From a bacterium 210917-DFI.7.65 (GTDB taxonomy: Bacteria; Bacillota; Clostridia; Oscillospirales; Oscillospiraceae), in assembly GCA_020555865.1 (NCBI GenBank), contig JAJCJJ010000001.1:372001-436000 (forward strand): 64,000 bases of DNA, written 5' to 3'. The translations under genes were made by a program, and so were the position numbers. This document shows positions 37,203-45,790 of the stretch, piece by piece. The stretch's first letter is position 1, and each line of letters opens with the position of its first letter. The notes beneath the pieces are model-generated. The model searched no databases and was not told the origin of the DNA. It saw only the letters and a list, made by a program, of their open reading frames with translations.

Positions 37203-37884
37203 GGTTGCCGCAGGATGCAGGAAAACGTGTGTTCTGAAAGAAAAAACGGAATCCCATTGCAGCGCAATGGGATTCCGTTCTAAGTAACCTGCGAGCTGCA
37301 GGCCAGGTCAACATTCGCCGCGGCTTTCCCGGTGGGGGGAAATAGGAGATGGGATCGAGAGAGATATGGGTGGTAGAGAAATCACTCAATAGGGGGGAAT
37401 CCGATCCGTAAAGAACCGCCTGAGGTAGAAACGGTGCTCTTTTTCATGGCAGGGAAACGGGAAAAGCAGAAAACGACGATGCGGCAGAAATAGTGCTCCG
37501 CCGTGCCAAAAGGGCTAAGCTGATCTATAAAGGTAGTATAAGCGCAGATGATTCGCAGGATTTGTACGAATCCCATTTTATTCTTGTATTTATATGACTT
37601 TATGTACGAAAATATGATATTTTTTTGTAATTATAGAAAATATTGTAAAAGCGATACCAAAAAAATTGGACATGCGGGGGAAAAAGGTGTTGACAGAAGC
37701 ATGTACGAATAACACTATTTTTTGTAAAAAGTGCAAGAAATGAAAAGGGGGCATCGTGATTTTGCAAAAAGAAATTCCGTTTTGTATGATGCGCCGCAGT
37801 GGCAATCTGTTACAATAAAATTATATTTCAATGGAAACATATGCCGTAAAGCAAAACGGCGTTTTGTAAGGAGGTCTTTTGACC
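37203..37884. other. 680-bp intergenic region with repeats, no gene seen
   Basis: No frame here has an RBS and plausible product. It holds the hairpin at 37246-37278, three copies of TGTACGAA (37563-37570, 37603-37610, 37702-37709), and a TTGACA at 37690. The right half is AT-rich and probably contains the promoter of the DUF4037 gene. Confidence 0.5.
37246..37278 (-). terminator. Long hairpin with T run on the minus strand
   Basis: Perfect 15-bp stem ACGGAATCCCATTGC, three-base loop. A T6 run follows only in the minus direction (TTTTTTCTTTC), although the nearest genes are on the plus strand. It could still stop plus-strand transcription poorly, or terminate an unseen antisense RNA. Confidence 0.65.
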
Positions 37885-38868
37885 ATGACAGGTTTGGAAC
37901 TGGCAAAGGCATATTATGAGACCTATGGCAAACGCATGCTGTCAGAAGAATTCCCCAGATATGCGGATCGGATTGCGGTAGGCCTTGCGGGGGAAGGTTC
38001 GGAGTGCTTTGGTTTTGACGATGCCATTTCCCGTGACCATGATTTCGGTCCGTCTTTCTGCATGTGGCTGACGAAAGAGGATTATCAGGTGATCGCTCCG
38101 GAGCTGCGCCGGGCATATCAGGCGCTGCCGAAAGATTTTTATGGCTATCCGCCGCGCAAGGAAGAACCGTTTGGCGGCGAGCGCGTGGGCGTGCTATGCA
38201 TCGATGATTTTTATCGCCGGCAGATCGGACGTGCGGATGCCGAATTCAGTATGACGGGCTGGGTTTATGTACCGGAGAGCCGTTTGGCTACGGTGACCAA
38301 CGGCGAGGTGTTTGTTGATAAGCTGGGGCAGTTCAGCGCTATCCGGGAAAAGCTCCTCGCCTTTTATCCCAACGATGTACGGTTGAAAAAAATGGCCGCT
38401 CGCGCTGCGGTAATGGGGCAGGCGGGGCAGTACAACTATGCCCGCTGCATGCGCCGCGGTGAAACAGTGGCTGCGCAGCATGCTCTGAGCGAATTCATTC
38501 TCAATACCATTTCTATGGTGTTTTTGCTGAACAAGCGTTATAAGCCTTATTATAAGTGGATGCACCGGGCAATGCTGACGCTGCCGGTCCTGGGTGAAGA
38601 GGTGGGCAGTCTGATCAAGGAGCTGGCTGAAAACGGCGTCAATCTGGACGCTTGGGACTGCGAGATCATTCCCAATGCACCGCAGGCGCTGAACAGCGCC
38701 GACCGCAATGTGCTTCTGATTGAGCAGATCTGCCGCCTGGTGGCCGATGAACTGCGGCGGGAAGGGTTGTCCTCTGAGACCAACAGCTTTATCACCCACC
38801 ACGGCATTTCGATTATGTCCCGCATTCGTGATCCACAGATCCGCGCCATGCATTTGATGGAAGGATAA
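37885..38868 (+). CDS. DUF4037 nucleotidyltransferase-like protein
   Basis: 327 residues from ATG 37885 (AAGGAGG). The segment VGLAGEGSECFGFDDAISRDHDFGP, with its acidic pair, looks like a nucleotidyltransferase-fold active site (GxGS...DxD). The rest is helical and matches the DUF4037 family. It forms a pair with the DUF4125 gene ten bases downstream. Substrate unknown; an RNA- or small-molecule-modifying enzyme is possible. Confidence 0.8.
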   Translation: MTGLELAKAYYETYGKRMLSEEFPRYADRIAVGLAGEGSECFGFDDAISRDHDFGPSFCMWLTKEDYQVIAPELRRAYQALPKDFYGYPPRKEEPFGGERVGVLCIDDFYRRQIGRADAEFSMTGWVYVPESRLATVTNGEVFVDKLGQFSAIREKLLAFYPNDVRLKKMAARAAVMGQAGQYNYARCMRRGETVAAQHALSEFILNTISMVFLLNKRYKPYYKWMHRAMLTLPVLGEEVGSLIKELAENGVNLDAWDCEIIPNAPQALNSADRNVLLIEQICRLVADELRREGLSSETNSFITHHGISIMSRIRDPQIRAMHLMEG

Positions 38869-38878
38869 AGGTGAACCT

Positions 38879-39481
38879 ATGAGATCGGTTGCAGAACTCA
38901 TTTTGAAGGAGTGGAATCAGTTCCAGCAGGTGCGCAATGAAGGCGGACGCGCGTCCTGTCAGAATCATATGAAGGAGTTCGTTATGAATCGCTTGGCGCA
39001 GTTCCTTACATGGGATGACGCCATGCGGGAGAGTTATTACGAGGATTTGACAGAAGCCGAGTCCGTTGGCTGGAATCTGCTGACGGAGAAGTACGCCCGC
39101 ATGATGCGCTATACGGCGCCGGCGCAATATGCCGCGCTGTGCAACCGGCTGCCGGTGATCTCCGAGCCGAAAGAGCGTCTGGTGGAAAAAATCGTGGCGA
39201 TCCAGCTGAAGTGGCAGGAGGACTATGCGCGCCGTTACCCCAGGGTGGCCCGCGGGTCTCGGCCTACGGATCACAGTGCCGACGCGGATTATGTTACCAG
39301 CTTTGAAACTTACCTGCGCTGTGAGCTGTACACATACTCTGAGCGTACGCTGCGCGCCTATCTGTCTCATGCTGAAGAACTGGCGCGCCGGGGCGGAAAC
39401 ATGACGATTCAGAACCTGGAATATATGGCAAAGCTGTATGGTTTTTCTTCTCTGCAGGAAATGGAAGAGCATAGCCGGTGA
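38879..39481 (+). CDS. DUF4125 family protein
   Basis: 200 residues, mostly helical. Family features: LILKEWNQFQQVRNEGGRAS at the start, FLTWDDAMRESYYEDLTEAE and the C-terminal SFETYLRCELYTYSERTL. It is commonly encoded next to DUF4037, as here, with an adjacent RBS. The function is unknown. Confidence 0.8.
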   Translation: MRSVAELILKEWNQFQQVRNEGGRASCQNHMKEFVMNRLAQFLTWDDAMRESYYEDLTEAESVGWNLLTEKYARMMRYTAPAQYAALCNRLPVISEPKERLVEKIVAIQLKWQEDYARRYPRVARGSRPTDHSADADYVTSFETYLRCELYTYSERTLRAYLSHAEELARRGGNMTIQNLEYMAKLYGFSSLQEMEEHSR

Positions 39482-39510
39482 GGGGAACGGCAGCGGAAAA
39501 AACAGATTTC

Positions 39511-39545
39511 AAAAGGCCGGTGCGGTGCTGCCGCACCGGCCTTTT
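39511..39545 (+). terminator. Terminator of DUF4037/DUF4125 pair
   Basis: Perfect 15-bp stem AAAAGGCCGGTGCGG with CCGCACCGGCCTTTT, five-base loop. Confidence 0.92.
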
Positions 39546-39803
39546 CTATATAGTCGGAAACTGCATTGGGAAAAGAAACAAAAACAAATGAAAACACAGA
39601 GAAATAATCGGCAAAATGCCTGAAAATATTGCAAAGTGCAAAAAAGAACTACCCAAAACGCATGAAAAAAGTATATAATAACTTTTAATCATTCTCCGAT
39701 GCAAACGCGCGGAAAATGGGGAACAAAGAAGCCGCGGCTTCTTTGCCTGTCCATCTGTGGAAGAGGGGGGACAGGAACCGATTCTGAAAAGGAGACGATG
39801 AAA

Positions 39804-40973
39804 ATGAAGAAGACAGTAAGCGTGCTTCTGGCTGGCGCTGTTCTGGCCGGCGCATTGGCTGGCTGCGGCAATAACAACGGCGGCAATGCCCAGCAGCCTT
39901 CCGGCGAAGAGGGCGGCAGCACAGCCTTTAAGATTGGCGGTACCGGCCCTCTGACCGGCGGCGATGCCATTTACGGCAATGCTGTGAAGAATGCGGCACA
40001 GATTGCAGTGGATGAAATCAATGCTCTGGGCGGCATCCAGTTTGAACTGAATATGCAAGACGATGAGGGCGATCCTGAGAAAGCGGCTAATGCATACAAC
40101 AAACTCAAGGACTGGGGTATGCAGCTCTCTTTGGTGTCTGTTACCACCAAGCCTGCCGAGGCGACTTCCGTGAACCACAATGAGGATCGCATTTTTGGAC
40201 TGACGCCTTCCGCTTCTTCTATGGCGGTGACCGAGGGCAAGGATAACGTATATCAGATGTGCTTCACCGATCCTGGACAGGGTACCGCTTCGGCTGACTA
40301 TATCGCCGAGCAGGGGCTGGGCGAGAAAATCGCAATCATTTATAAAAACGACGATACCTATTCCACTGGTATTTATGAAAAGTTTGTTGCAGAGGCGGAA
40401 GCTAAGGGATTGAACATTGTTTCCACCGGTACGTTTACGACTTCCTCTCAGACGGATTTTAACGTGCAGCTGAGCGAGGCAAAGAACGCCGGCGCAGATC
40501 TGGTGTTCCTGCCCATTTATTACACGCCTGCGTCCCTGATCCTGAACCAGGCCAATACCATGGGCTATATGCCCAAGTTCTTCGGCGTGGATGGCATGGA
40601 CGGTATCCTGACGGTGAAGAACTTTGACACCTCTCTGGCCGAAGGCGTGATGCTGCTGACTCCCTTTAACGCCGATGCCGAGGATGAAAAAACGCAGAAC
40701 TTCGTGCAGAAGTATCAGGAACTGTACGGCGATGTGCCCAATCAGTTTGCGGCAGATGCCTATGACTGCGTATATGCATATTATCAGGCATTGACCAATG
40801 CCGGTGCAACGCCCGATATGTCTGCCGAAGAGTTGTGCGACCTGATGATTGAGCAGTTCTCCACGATGACGTTCGACGGCCTGACCGGCGAAGGCATGAC
40901 CTGGACCGACGGCCAGGTTTCCAAGAGCCCCAAGGGCATGGTCATCCAGAACGGTGCATATGTCGGTATGTGA
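39804..40973 (+). CDS. ABC transporter substrate-binding lipoprotein, LivJ-like
   Basis: 389 residues from ATG 39804 (GGAG nine bases upstream). Lipoprotein signal MKKTVSVLLAGAVLAGALAG followed by the lipobox Cys, then a Gly/Asn-rich linker. The mature part is a type I periplasmic-binding fold (FKIGGTGPLTGGDAIYGNAV, IAIIYKNDDTYSTGIYEKF, AADAYDCVYAYYQAL). It binds amino acids, amides or urea-like ligands and hands them to the permeases encoded downstream. The true ligand cannot be told; the liv label refers to family only. Confidence 0.88.
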   Translation: MKKTVSVLLAGAVLAGALAGCGNNNGGNAQQPSGEEGGSTAFKIGGTGPLTGGDAIYGNAVKNAAQIAVDEINALGGIQFELNMQDDEGDPEKAANAYNKLKDWGMQLSLVSVTTKPAEATSVNHNEDRIFGLTPSASSMAVTEGKDNVYQMCFTDPGQGTASADYIAEQGLGEKIAIIYKNDDTYSTGIYEKFVAEAEAKGLNIVSTGTFTTSSQTDFNVQLSEAKNAGADLVFLPIYYTPASLILNQANTMGYMPKFFGVDGMDGILTVKNFDTSLAEGVMLLTPFNADAEDEKTQNFVQKYQELYGDVPNQFAADAYDCVYAYYQALTNAGATPDMSAEELCDLMIEQFSTMTFDGLTGEGMTWTDGQVSKSPKGMVIQNGAYVGM

Positions 40974-41170
40974 TCCGCTGCGGCGAAATTGAAGAAACAT
41001 GCAATGACGCAGGGGAGAGGCCGCTGGAAAGCCAGCGGTCCCTCCCCCTGCGTCCTTTACCGCACAGCGGCGAAAAAGAAAAAAGAATTAAGCAAGAAAA
41101 CAGAATTAAAGCGTCACTGAGACGATAGAGAAAGTAAAAGAAACGGGAAAGAAGATTTGAGGTGTGCTCC

Positions 41171-42040
41171 ATGTTAAACTATTTGATCACCGGCATCAGC
41201 CTGGGCAGCATTTATGCCATTATTGCCTTGGGTTATACGATGGTCTACGGCATTGCAAAGATGCTGAACTTCGCCCACGGCGATGTTATCATGGTCGGCG
41301 GGTATATGTGCTTTTGCGCCACGGCGTATTTGGGCTGGAATCCGCTGATGGGGGTGTTGCTGGCGATCGTTGTGTGCACGGTGCTGGGCGTTGTGATTGA
41401 ACGCCTGGCCTATAAACCGCTGCGCAATGCGCCGGCGCTGGCTGTGCTGATTACTGCCATCGGCGTGTCCTATTTCCTGCAGAATGCCGCGCTGCTGATC
41501 TGGACGTCTACGCCGGTGAGCTTCACTTCTGTGGTGGGCAGCGGCTCGGTCAGCCTGGGCACACTTCGCATCACCCATGTTACGCTGGTTACCATTGCAG
41601 TGTGCATTCTGATTATGGTCGTGCTGATGCTGTTCACCAGCAAAACAAAAATGGGTACGGCCATGCGCGCGGTGTCGGAGGACAAGGGAGCGGCACAGCT
41701 GATGGGGATCAATGTGAATACCACTATTTCTGTTACATTTGCCATCGGTTCGGGGCTGGCAGCCATCGCGGGTGTGCTGATGCTCTCGGCCTATCCGCTG
41801 CTGATTCCCACAACAGGTTCCATGCCTGGCATCAAGGCATTTACTGCCGCGGTATTCGGCGGCATCGGCTCGATCCCCGGTGCGTTTCTGGGCGGTATCC
41901 TGCTGGGTGTGATTGAGATTTTCAGCCGTGCGTATATTTCCCAGGAAGTGGCGGACGCCATTGTGTTCGCTGTGCTGATCGTTGTGCTCCTGGTCAAGCC
42001 GACCGGATTGCTCGGCAAGCAGATGAGCGAGAAAGTCTGA
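41171..42040 (+). CDS. Branched-chain amino acid-type ABC permease, LivH-like
   Basis: 289 residues, eight or so membrane helices, with ISLGSIYAIIALGYTMVYGI at the start, a mark of LivH permeases, and the later AVFGGIGSIPGAFLGG EAA-like loop. It follows the binding protein by about 200 bp. RBS GAGGTG. It forms the channel with the LivM-like subunit. Confidence 0.9.
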   Translation: MLNYLITGISLGSIYAIIALGYTMVYGIAKMLNFAHGDVIMVGGYMCFCATAYLGWNPLMGVLLAIVVCTVLGVVIERLAYKPLRNAPALAVLITAIGVSYFLQNAALLIWTSTPVSFTSVVGSGSVSLGTLRITHVTLVTIAVCILIMVVLMLFTSKTKMGTAMRAVSEDKGAAQLMGINVNTTISVTFAIGSGLAAIAGVLMLSAYPLLIPTTGSMPGIKAFTAAVFGGIGSIPGAFLGGILLGVIEIFSRAYISQEVADAIVFAVLIVVLLVKPTGLLGKQMSEKV

Positions 42041-42050
42041 GGTGGGCGGA

Positions 42051-43124
42051 ATGGATCGAGTGAAAACCGTGATAAAAGGACGGCGCGATTCTGTGCTGGC
42101 CTTCGGCATTGTGATTGTGGCATATATTGTTATGCAGCTTCTGGTGATGACGGGGAATATCTCCAATTCCCTGAGCGGCATGCTGGTGCCCATCTGCGCG
42201 TATATTGTCATGGCAGTTTCCCTGAACCTGACGGTGGGCATTCTGGGCGAGCTGTCCCTGGGACATGCGGGTTTCATGTCCGTGGGAGCGTTCACCGGCA
42301 TCGTGGTGACCACGGCTTTGGCCGACAGCGTACCCTCGCCGGCACTGCGGCTGCTGATTGCCATGCTCTTTGCCGCACTGTTCGCGGGAATTGCCGGAGT
42401 CATTGTGGGTGTGCCGGTGCTGCGCTTGAAAGGCGATTATCTCGCCATTGTGACCTTGGCGTTCGGCGAGATCATTAAAAATATTATCAACGTGCTCTAT
42501 GTGGGTATGGATGGGAACGGTCTGCATTTCAGCATTATCAAGCAGAGTTTTGTGCTGGAAGAAGGCGGGAAAATGATTATCAACGGTCCCATTGGCGTGT
42601 CGGGCATTGATAAGATATCCAGCTTTACTGCGGGCTTTGTGCTGATTTTGGTTACGCTGTTTGTGATTCTGAACCTGATCAACAGCCGGCAGGGCCGCGC
42701 CATTATGGCGGTGCGGGACAACCGTATCGCAGCCGATTCCATCGGTATTTCGACGACGCGTTACAAGCTGATGGCTTTTGTGATTTCCGCGGCCTTTGCC
42801 GGCATGGCGGGCACGCTGTATGCCATGAATTATTCTACCGTCACCGCTACCAAGTTTGATTTTAACCTGTCGATTCTGGTGCTGGTGTTCGTGGTGCTGG
42901 GCGGTCTGGGCAATATTTGGGGTTCCATCATTGCAGCGGCATTGCTGACGCTGCTGCCTGAGTTGCTGCGTGCGCTGAACTTCAACGATTACCGCATGCT
43001 GGTGTATGCCATTTTGCTGATCGCCCTGATGCTGTTCAATAACTCCGGCATCAAGGAAAAACTGCTGGAGCGCCGTGCACTGCGCAAAGCGGAAGCGGCG
43101 GAAAAGAAAAAGGAGGCGGTCTGA
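42051..43124 (+). CDS. Branched-chain amino acid-type ABC permease, LivM-like
   Basis: 357 residues from ATG 42051. LivM motifs: LNLTVGILGELSLGHAGFMS and the C-terminal VFVVLGGLGNIWGSIIAAALL. A charged lysine/glutamate tail ends the protein. It starts eleven bases after livH and ends directly before the livG start codon. Confidence 0.9.
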   Translation: MDRVKTVIKGRRDSVLAFGIVIVAYIVMQLLVMTGNISNSLSGMLVPICAYIVMAVSLNLTVGILGELSLGHAGFMSVGAFTGIVVTTALADSVPSPALRLLIAMLFAALFAGIAGVIVGVPVLRLKGDYLAIVTLAFGEIIKNIINVLYVGMDGNGLHFSIIKQSFVLEEGGKMIINGPIGVSGIDKISSFTAGFVLILVTLFVILNLINSRQGRAIMAVRDNRIAADSIGISTTRYKLMAFVISAAFAGMAGTLYAMNYSTVTATKFDFNLSILVLVFVVLGGLGNIWGSIIAAALLTLLPELLRALNFNDYRMLVYAILLIALMLFNNSGIKEKLLERRALRKAEAAEKKKEAV

Positions 43125-43883
43125 GTGGCTTTGCTGGAAGCGACGGATCTGGGGATTTCTTTCGGCGGCCTGCGGGCCGTGGACGAATTGAATATGCAGA
43201 TTGAAAAGGGAGCGCTGGTGGGTCTGATCGGTCCCAACGGCGCCGGAAAGACCACGGTGTTCAATATGCTCACCGGCGTATATCGTCCCACCGACGGCGG
43301 AATTCGCCTGGATGGGGAGAATATTGTGGGCCGGAAGCCCCATGAAATCTGCAAAATGGGCATTGCACGCACTTTTCAGAATATCCGCCTGTTTACAAAA
43401 CTCTCGGTTCTGGACAATGTAAAAGCAGGATTTCATAACGAGATAACCTATTCCCTGCCGGAAAGTCTGCTCCATGTGGGATCTTACCACAGGAAAGAAA
43501 AGCAGATGAACGAAAAGGCTATGGAGATCCTGAAGGTGTTTGATCTGGATGGCCAATGGGACTACAAAGCGGCCAATTTGCCCTATGGCAAGCAGCGCAA
43601 GCTGGAGATCTCCCGCGCGCTGGCCACAGATCCCAAGTTGCTGCTGCTGGATGAGCCGGCAGCCGGCATGAACCCCAATGAAACGGCTGAGCTGATGGAG
43701 ACGATTGAACTGGTGCGCAAACAATTTGATGTAACAGTGCTGCTGATCGAGCATGACATGAAATTGGTATCGGGTATCTGTGAATACCTCTATGTGCTCA
43801 ATTTTGGCCGCCTGCTGGCGGAGGGCACGCCCAGCGCAGTACTGAGTAACCCTGAGGTCATCACGGCCTATCTCGGTGGTTGA
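43125..43883 (+). CDS. ABC transporter ATPase, LivG-like
   Basis: 252 residues from GTG 43125 (AAGGAGG). Walker A GPNGAGKTT, signature region LPYGKQRKLEISRALATDP, Walker B LLLLDEPAAGMNP. The signature deviates from LSGGQ as is typical for LivG. It powers transport together with the LivF-like subunit. Confidence 0.93.
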   Translation: MALLEATDLGISFGGLRAVDELNMQIEKGALVGLIGPNGAGKTTVFNMLTGVYRPTDGGIRLDGENIVGRKPHEICKMGIARTFQNIRLFTKLSVLDNVKAGFHNEITYSLPESLLHVGSYHRKEKQMNEKAMEILKVFDLDGQWDYKAANLPYGKQRKLEISRALATDPKLLLLDEPAAGMNPNETAELMETIELVRKQFDVTVLLIEHDMKLVSGICEYLYVLNFGRLLAEGTPSAVLSNPEVITAYLGG

Positions 43884-43899
43884 GGGAGGAGGAGAAAGT

Positions 43900-44607
43900 A
43901 TGGCAATGCTGGAAGTCAAAGACTTGAACGTCTATTATGGCCTGATCCATGCGCTGCACGACGTGTCCTTCTCTGTGGAGGAGGGCGAAGTTGTTGCCCT
44001 GATCGGCGCCAACGGCGCCGGAAAAACCACAACACTGCACACCATTACCGGTCTGCTGCAGGCGAAAAGCGGCAGCGTGGTGTTTGAGGGGCAGGATATC
44101 ACCCGTAAGCCCGGCCATGCCATTGTGCGCCTGGGCATGAGCCATGTGCCTGAGGGACGGCGCGTGTTTGCCAACCTCACAGTGGCGGAAAATCTGCGCA
44201 TGGGCGCATACACCCGTCCCAAGAGCGAAGTGGCTGCTTCGCTTAAGGAAGTGTACGAATGGTTCCCGCGGCTGGAGGAACGCAAAAACCAGGCGGCGGG
44301 TACGCTGTCCGGCGGCGAGCAGCAAATGCTGGCGATGGGGCGGGCGATGATGTCCAAGCCTCGAATCCTGTTGCTGGATGAACCGTCCATGGGCCTTTCG
44401 CCGCTGTTTGTGGGCGAGATCTTTAAGATTATCGAAAAGGTGTCTTCTGCCGGCACCACGGTGCTTCTGGTGGAGCAGAACGCGAAAAAGGCCCTGTCTA
44501 TTGCCGACCGTGCCTATGTTCTGGAAACGGGCCGCATCAGCAAATCCGGTAACGCCAGGGAGCTTTTGAACGACGACGCGATCAAAAAGGCTTATTTGGG
44601 CGAATAA
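43900..44607 (+). CDS. ABC transporter ATPase, LivF-like
   Basis: 235 residues from ATG 43900 (GGAGGAG). Walker A GANGAGKTT, signature LSGGEQQMLAMGRAMM, Walker B ILLLDEPSMGLSP. The second nucleotide-binding subunit of the system. The complete order binding protein-H-M-G-F supports one functional importer. Confidence 0.93.
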   Translation: MAMLEVKDLNVYYGLIHALHDVSFSVEEGEVVALIGANGAGKTTTLHTITGLLQAKSGSVVFEGQDITRKPGHAIVRLGMSHVPEGRRVFANLTVAENLRMGAYTRPKSEVAASLKEVYEWFPRLEERKNQAAGTLSGGEQQMLAMGRAMMSKPRILLLDEPSMGLSPLFVGEIFKIIEKVSSAGTTVLLVEQNAKKALSIADRAYVLETGRISKSGNARELLNDDAIKKAYLGE

Positions 44608-44618
44608 GGGGGATGCGT

Positions 44619-45242
44619 ATGAAACCTTTTGTCATCACGATTGCCCGGCGGTATGGCAGCGGCGGAAAAACTGTGGGTCGGATGTTGGCCAAAGAGCTGA
44701 ACATCCCGTTTTATGACCGGGAGATCATTGCCATGGCGTCGGAAGACAGCGGCGTCAATGAAGTGCTGTTTTCAGATGAGCGGCTGCGGCCGGACCTGCG
44801 CAGCCGTCTGCGCGGCCTTTATAAGGGCGAGCCGGTGCTGGGATACAGTACGCCGGCCAAGGGCGCGCCCCGGGACGGGGAGCTGTTTGAATACCAGGCC
44901 GCAGTGATCCGCCGTTTGGCGGAGACAGGCCCCTGTATCATCATGGGCCGCTGCGCGGACTACGTTTTGGGGCAGCGCAGTGACGTGGCGCGGGTTTTTG
45001 TCCATGCAGACGCGGACTTCTGTCTGGAACAGGCCATGCTGGTCAACTCTATGAGCCGTGAGGACGTGCGCAAAAAAATCGTTCAGGTGGACGAATACCG
45101 CGCGAAATTCTACCAGCGCCACACGGGAAAGGACTGGTATGACGCCCGCAATTACGACCTGACGCTCAACAGCGCTGTGCTGGGTTTTGAAGGCGTGTGT
45201 GACGCCATTGTGCAGTATCTTGAGGTGCGCAGCCGGTATTGA
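44619..45242 (+). CDS. Cytidylate kinase-like family protein
   Basis: 207 residues from ATG 44619. P-loop region ITIARRYGSGGKTVGRMLAK, LID-like YRAKFYQRHTGKDWYD. It belongs to the cytidylate kinase-like group, which is distinct from Cmk and of unknown substrate. It is close to the livF gene (eleven bases) and is probably co-transcribed, but with no obvious link to uptake. Confidence 0.8.
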   Translation: MKPFVITIARRYGSGGKTVGRMLAKELNIPFYDREIIAMASEDSGVNEVLFSDERLRPDLRSRLRGLYKGEPVLGYSTPAKGAPRDGELFEYQAAVIRRLAETGPCIIMGRCADYVLGQRSDVARVFVHADADFCLEQAMLVNSMSREDVRKKIVQVDEYRAKFYQRHTGKDWYDARNYDLTLNSAVLGFEGVCDAIVQYLEVRSRY

Positions 45243-45262
45243 TTGAACCGTGGAAAAAAGAA

Positions 45263-45304
45263 CCCCCACAGGATGCAAATGGGATTATCTGCATCCTGTG
45301 GGGG
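45263..45304. terminator. Terminator between liv operon and DUF6506 gene
   Basis: Perfect 15-bp stem CCCCCACAGGATGCA with TGCATCCTGTGGGGG, 12-base loop. The T run is on the minus side, serving the DUF6506 gene; it can also end the liv unit. Confidence 0.85.
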
Positions 45305-45333
45305 ATTGTTTATGGGGAACAGCGGCGGCGCTT

Positions 45334-45651
45334 TCAGGGTCTGCTGTATGGGAAACTGTCGCCAGAGCGGTGATCCAGCGCGGGATGAATGTCGAAACGC
45401 ACCACACCCACCGGTGTGCGCGGCCCGACGGCCTTTTGAATGCGGGCGACGCCCTCATTGCCGAAGCCCGGGCACAGCTCAATGCCGACGCAACCCAACG
45501 CGGCCAGAACTTTGGCGTATTGTTCGCCCTGGGCGTAACTGTTTACCGTGAAAAACAACAGCACAGCGTCCTCGTTTTCAATGCAGGCGCAGTCTCTGCG
45601 CGGGTCTGCATGTTCCGTAACCAGCAGAAATCCGATCAGCAATTTTTTCAT
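45334..45651 (-). CDS. DUF6506 family protein
   Basis: 105 residues. The pattern AKVLAALGCVGIELCPGFGN followed by TPVGVVRFDIHP matches the short DUF6506 family. There is no signal peptide despite a hydrophobic N-terminus (MKKLLIGFLLV). It stands alone and its function is unknown. Confidence 0.7.
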   Translation of the reverse strand: MKKLLIGFLLVTEHADPRRDCACIENEDAVLLFFTVNSYAQGEQYAKVLAALGCVGIELCPGFGNEGVARIQKAVGPRTPVGVVRFDIHPALDHRSGDSFPYSRP

Positions 45652-45790
45652 GGCTTGCCCTCCGCTTCTTATAGTATGTTCACTATATCACAGCACCGGT
45701 GTGAAAAATGGACGATATCGGATTCTTTTTACCATAAAGTAGAAAAGCTGCAAGATTTGATGTGCACCGTGCTGCGGGAGAAACATACGA

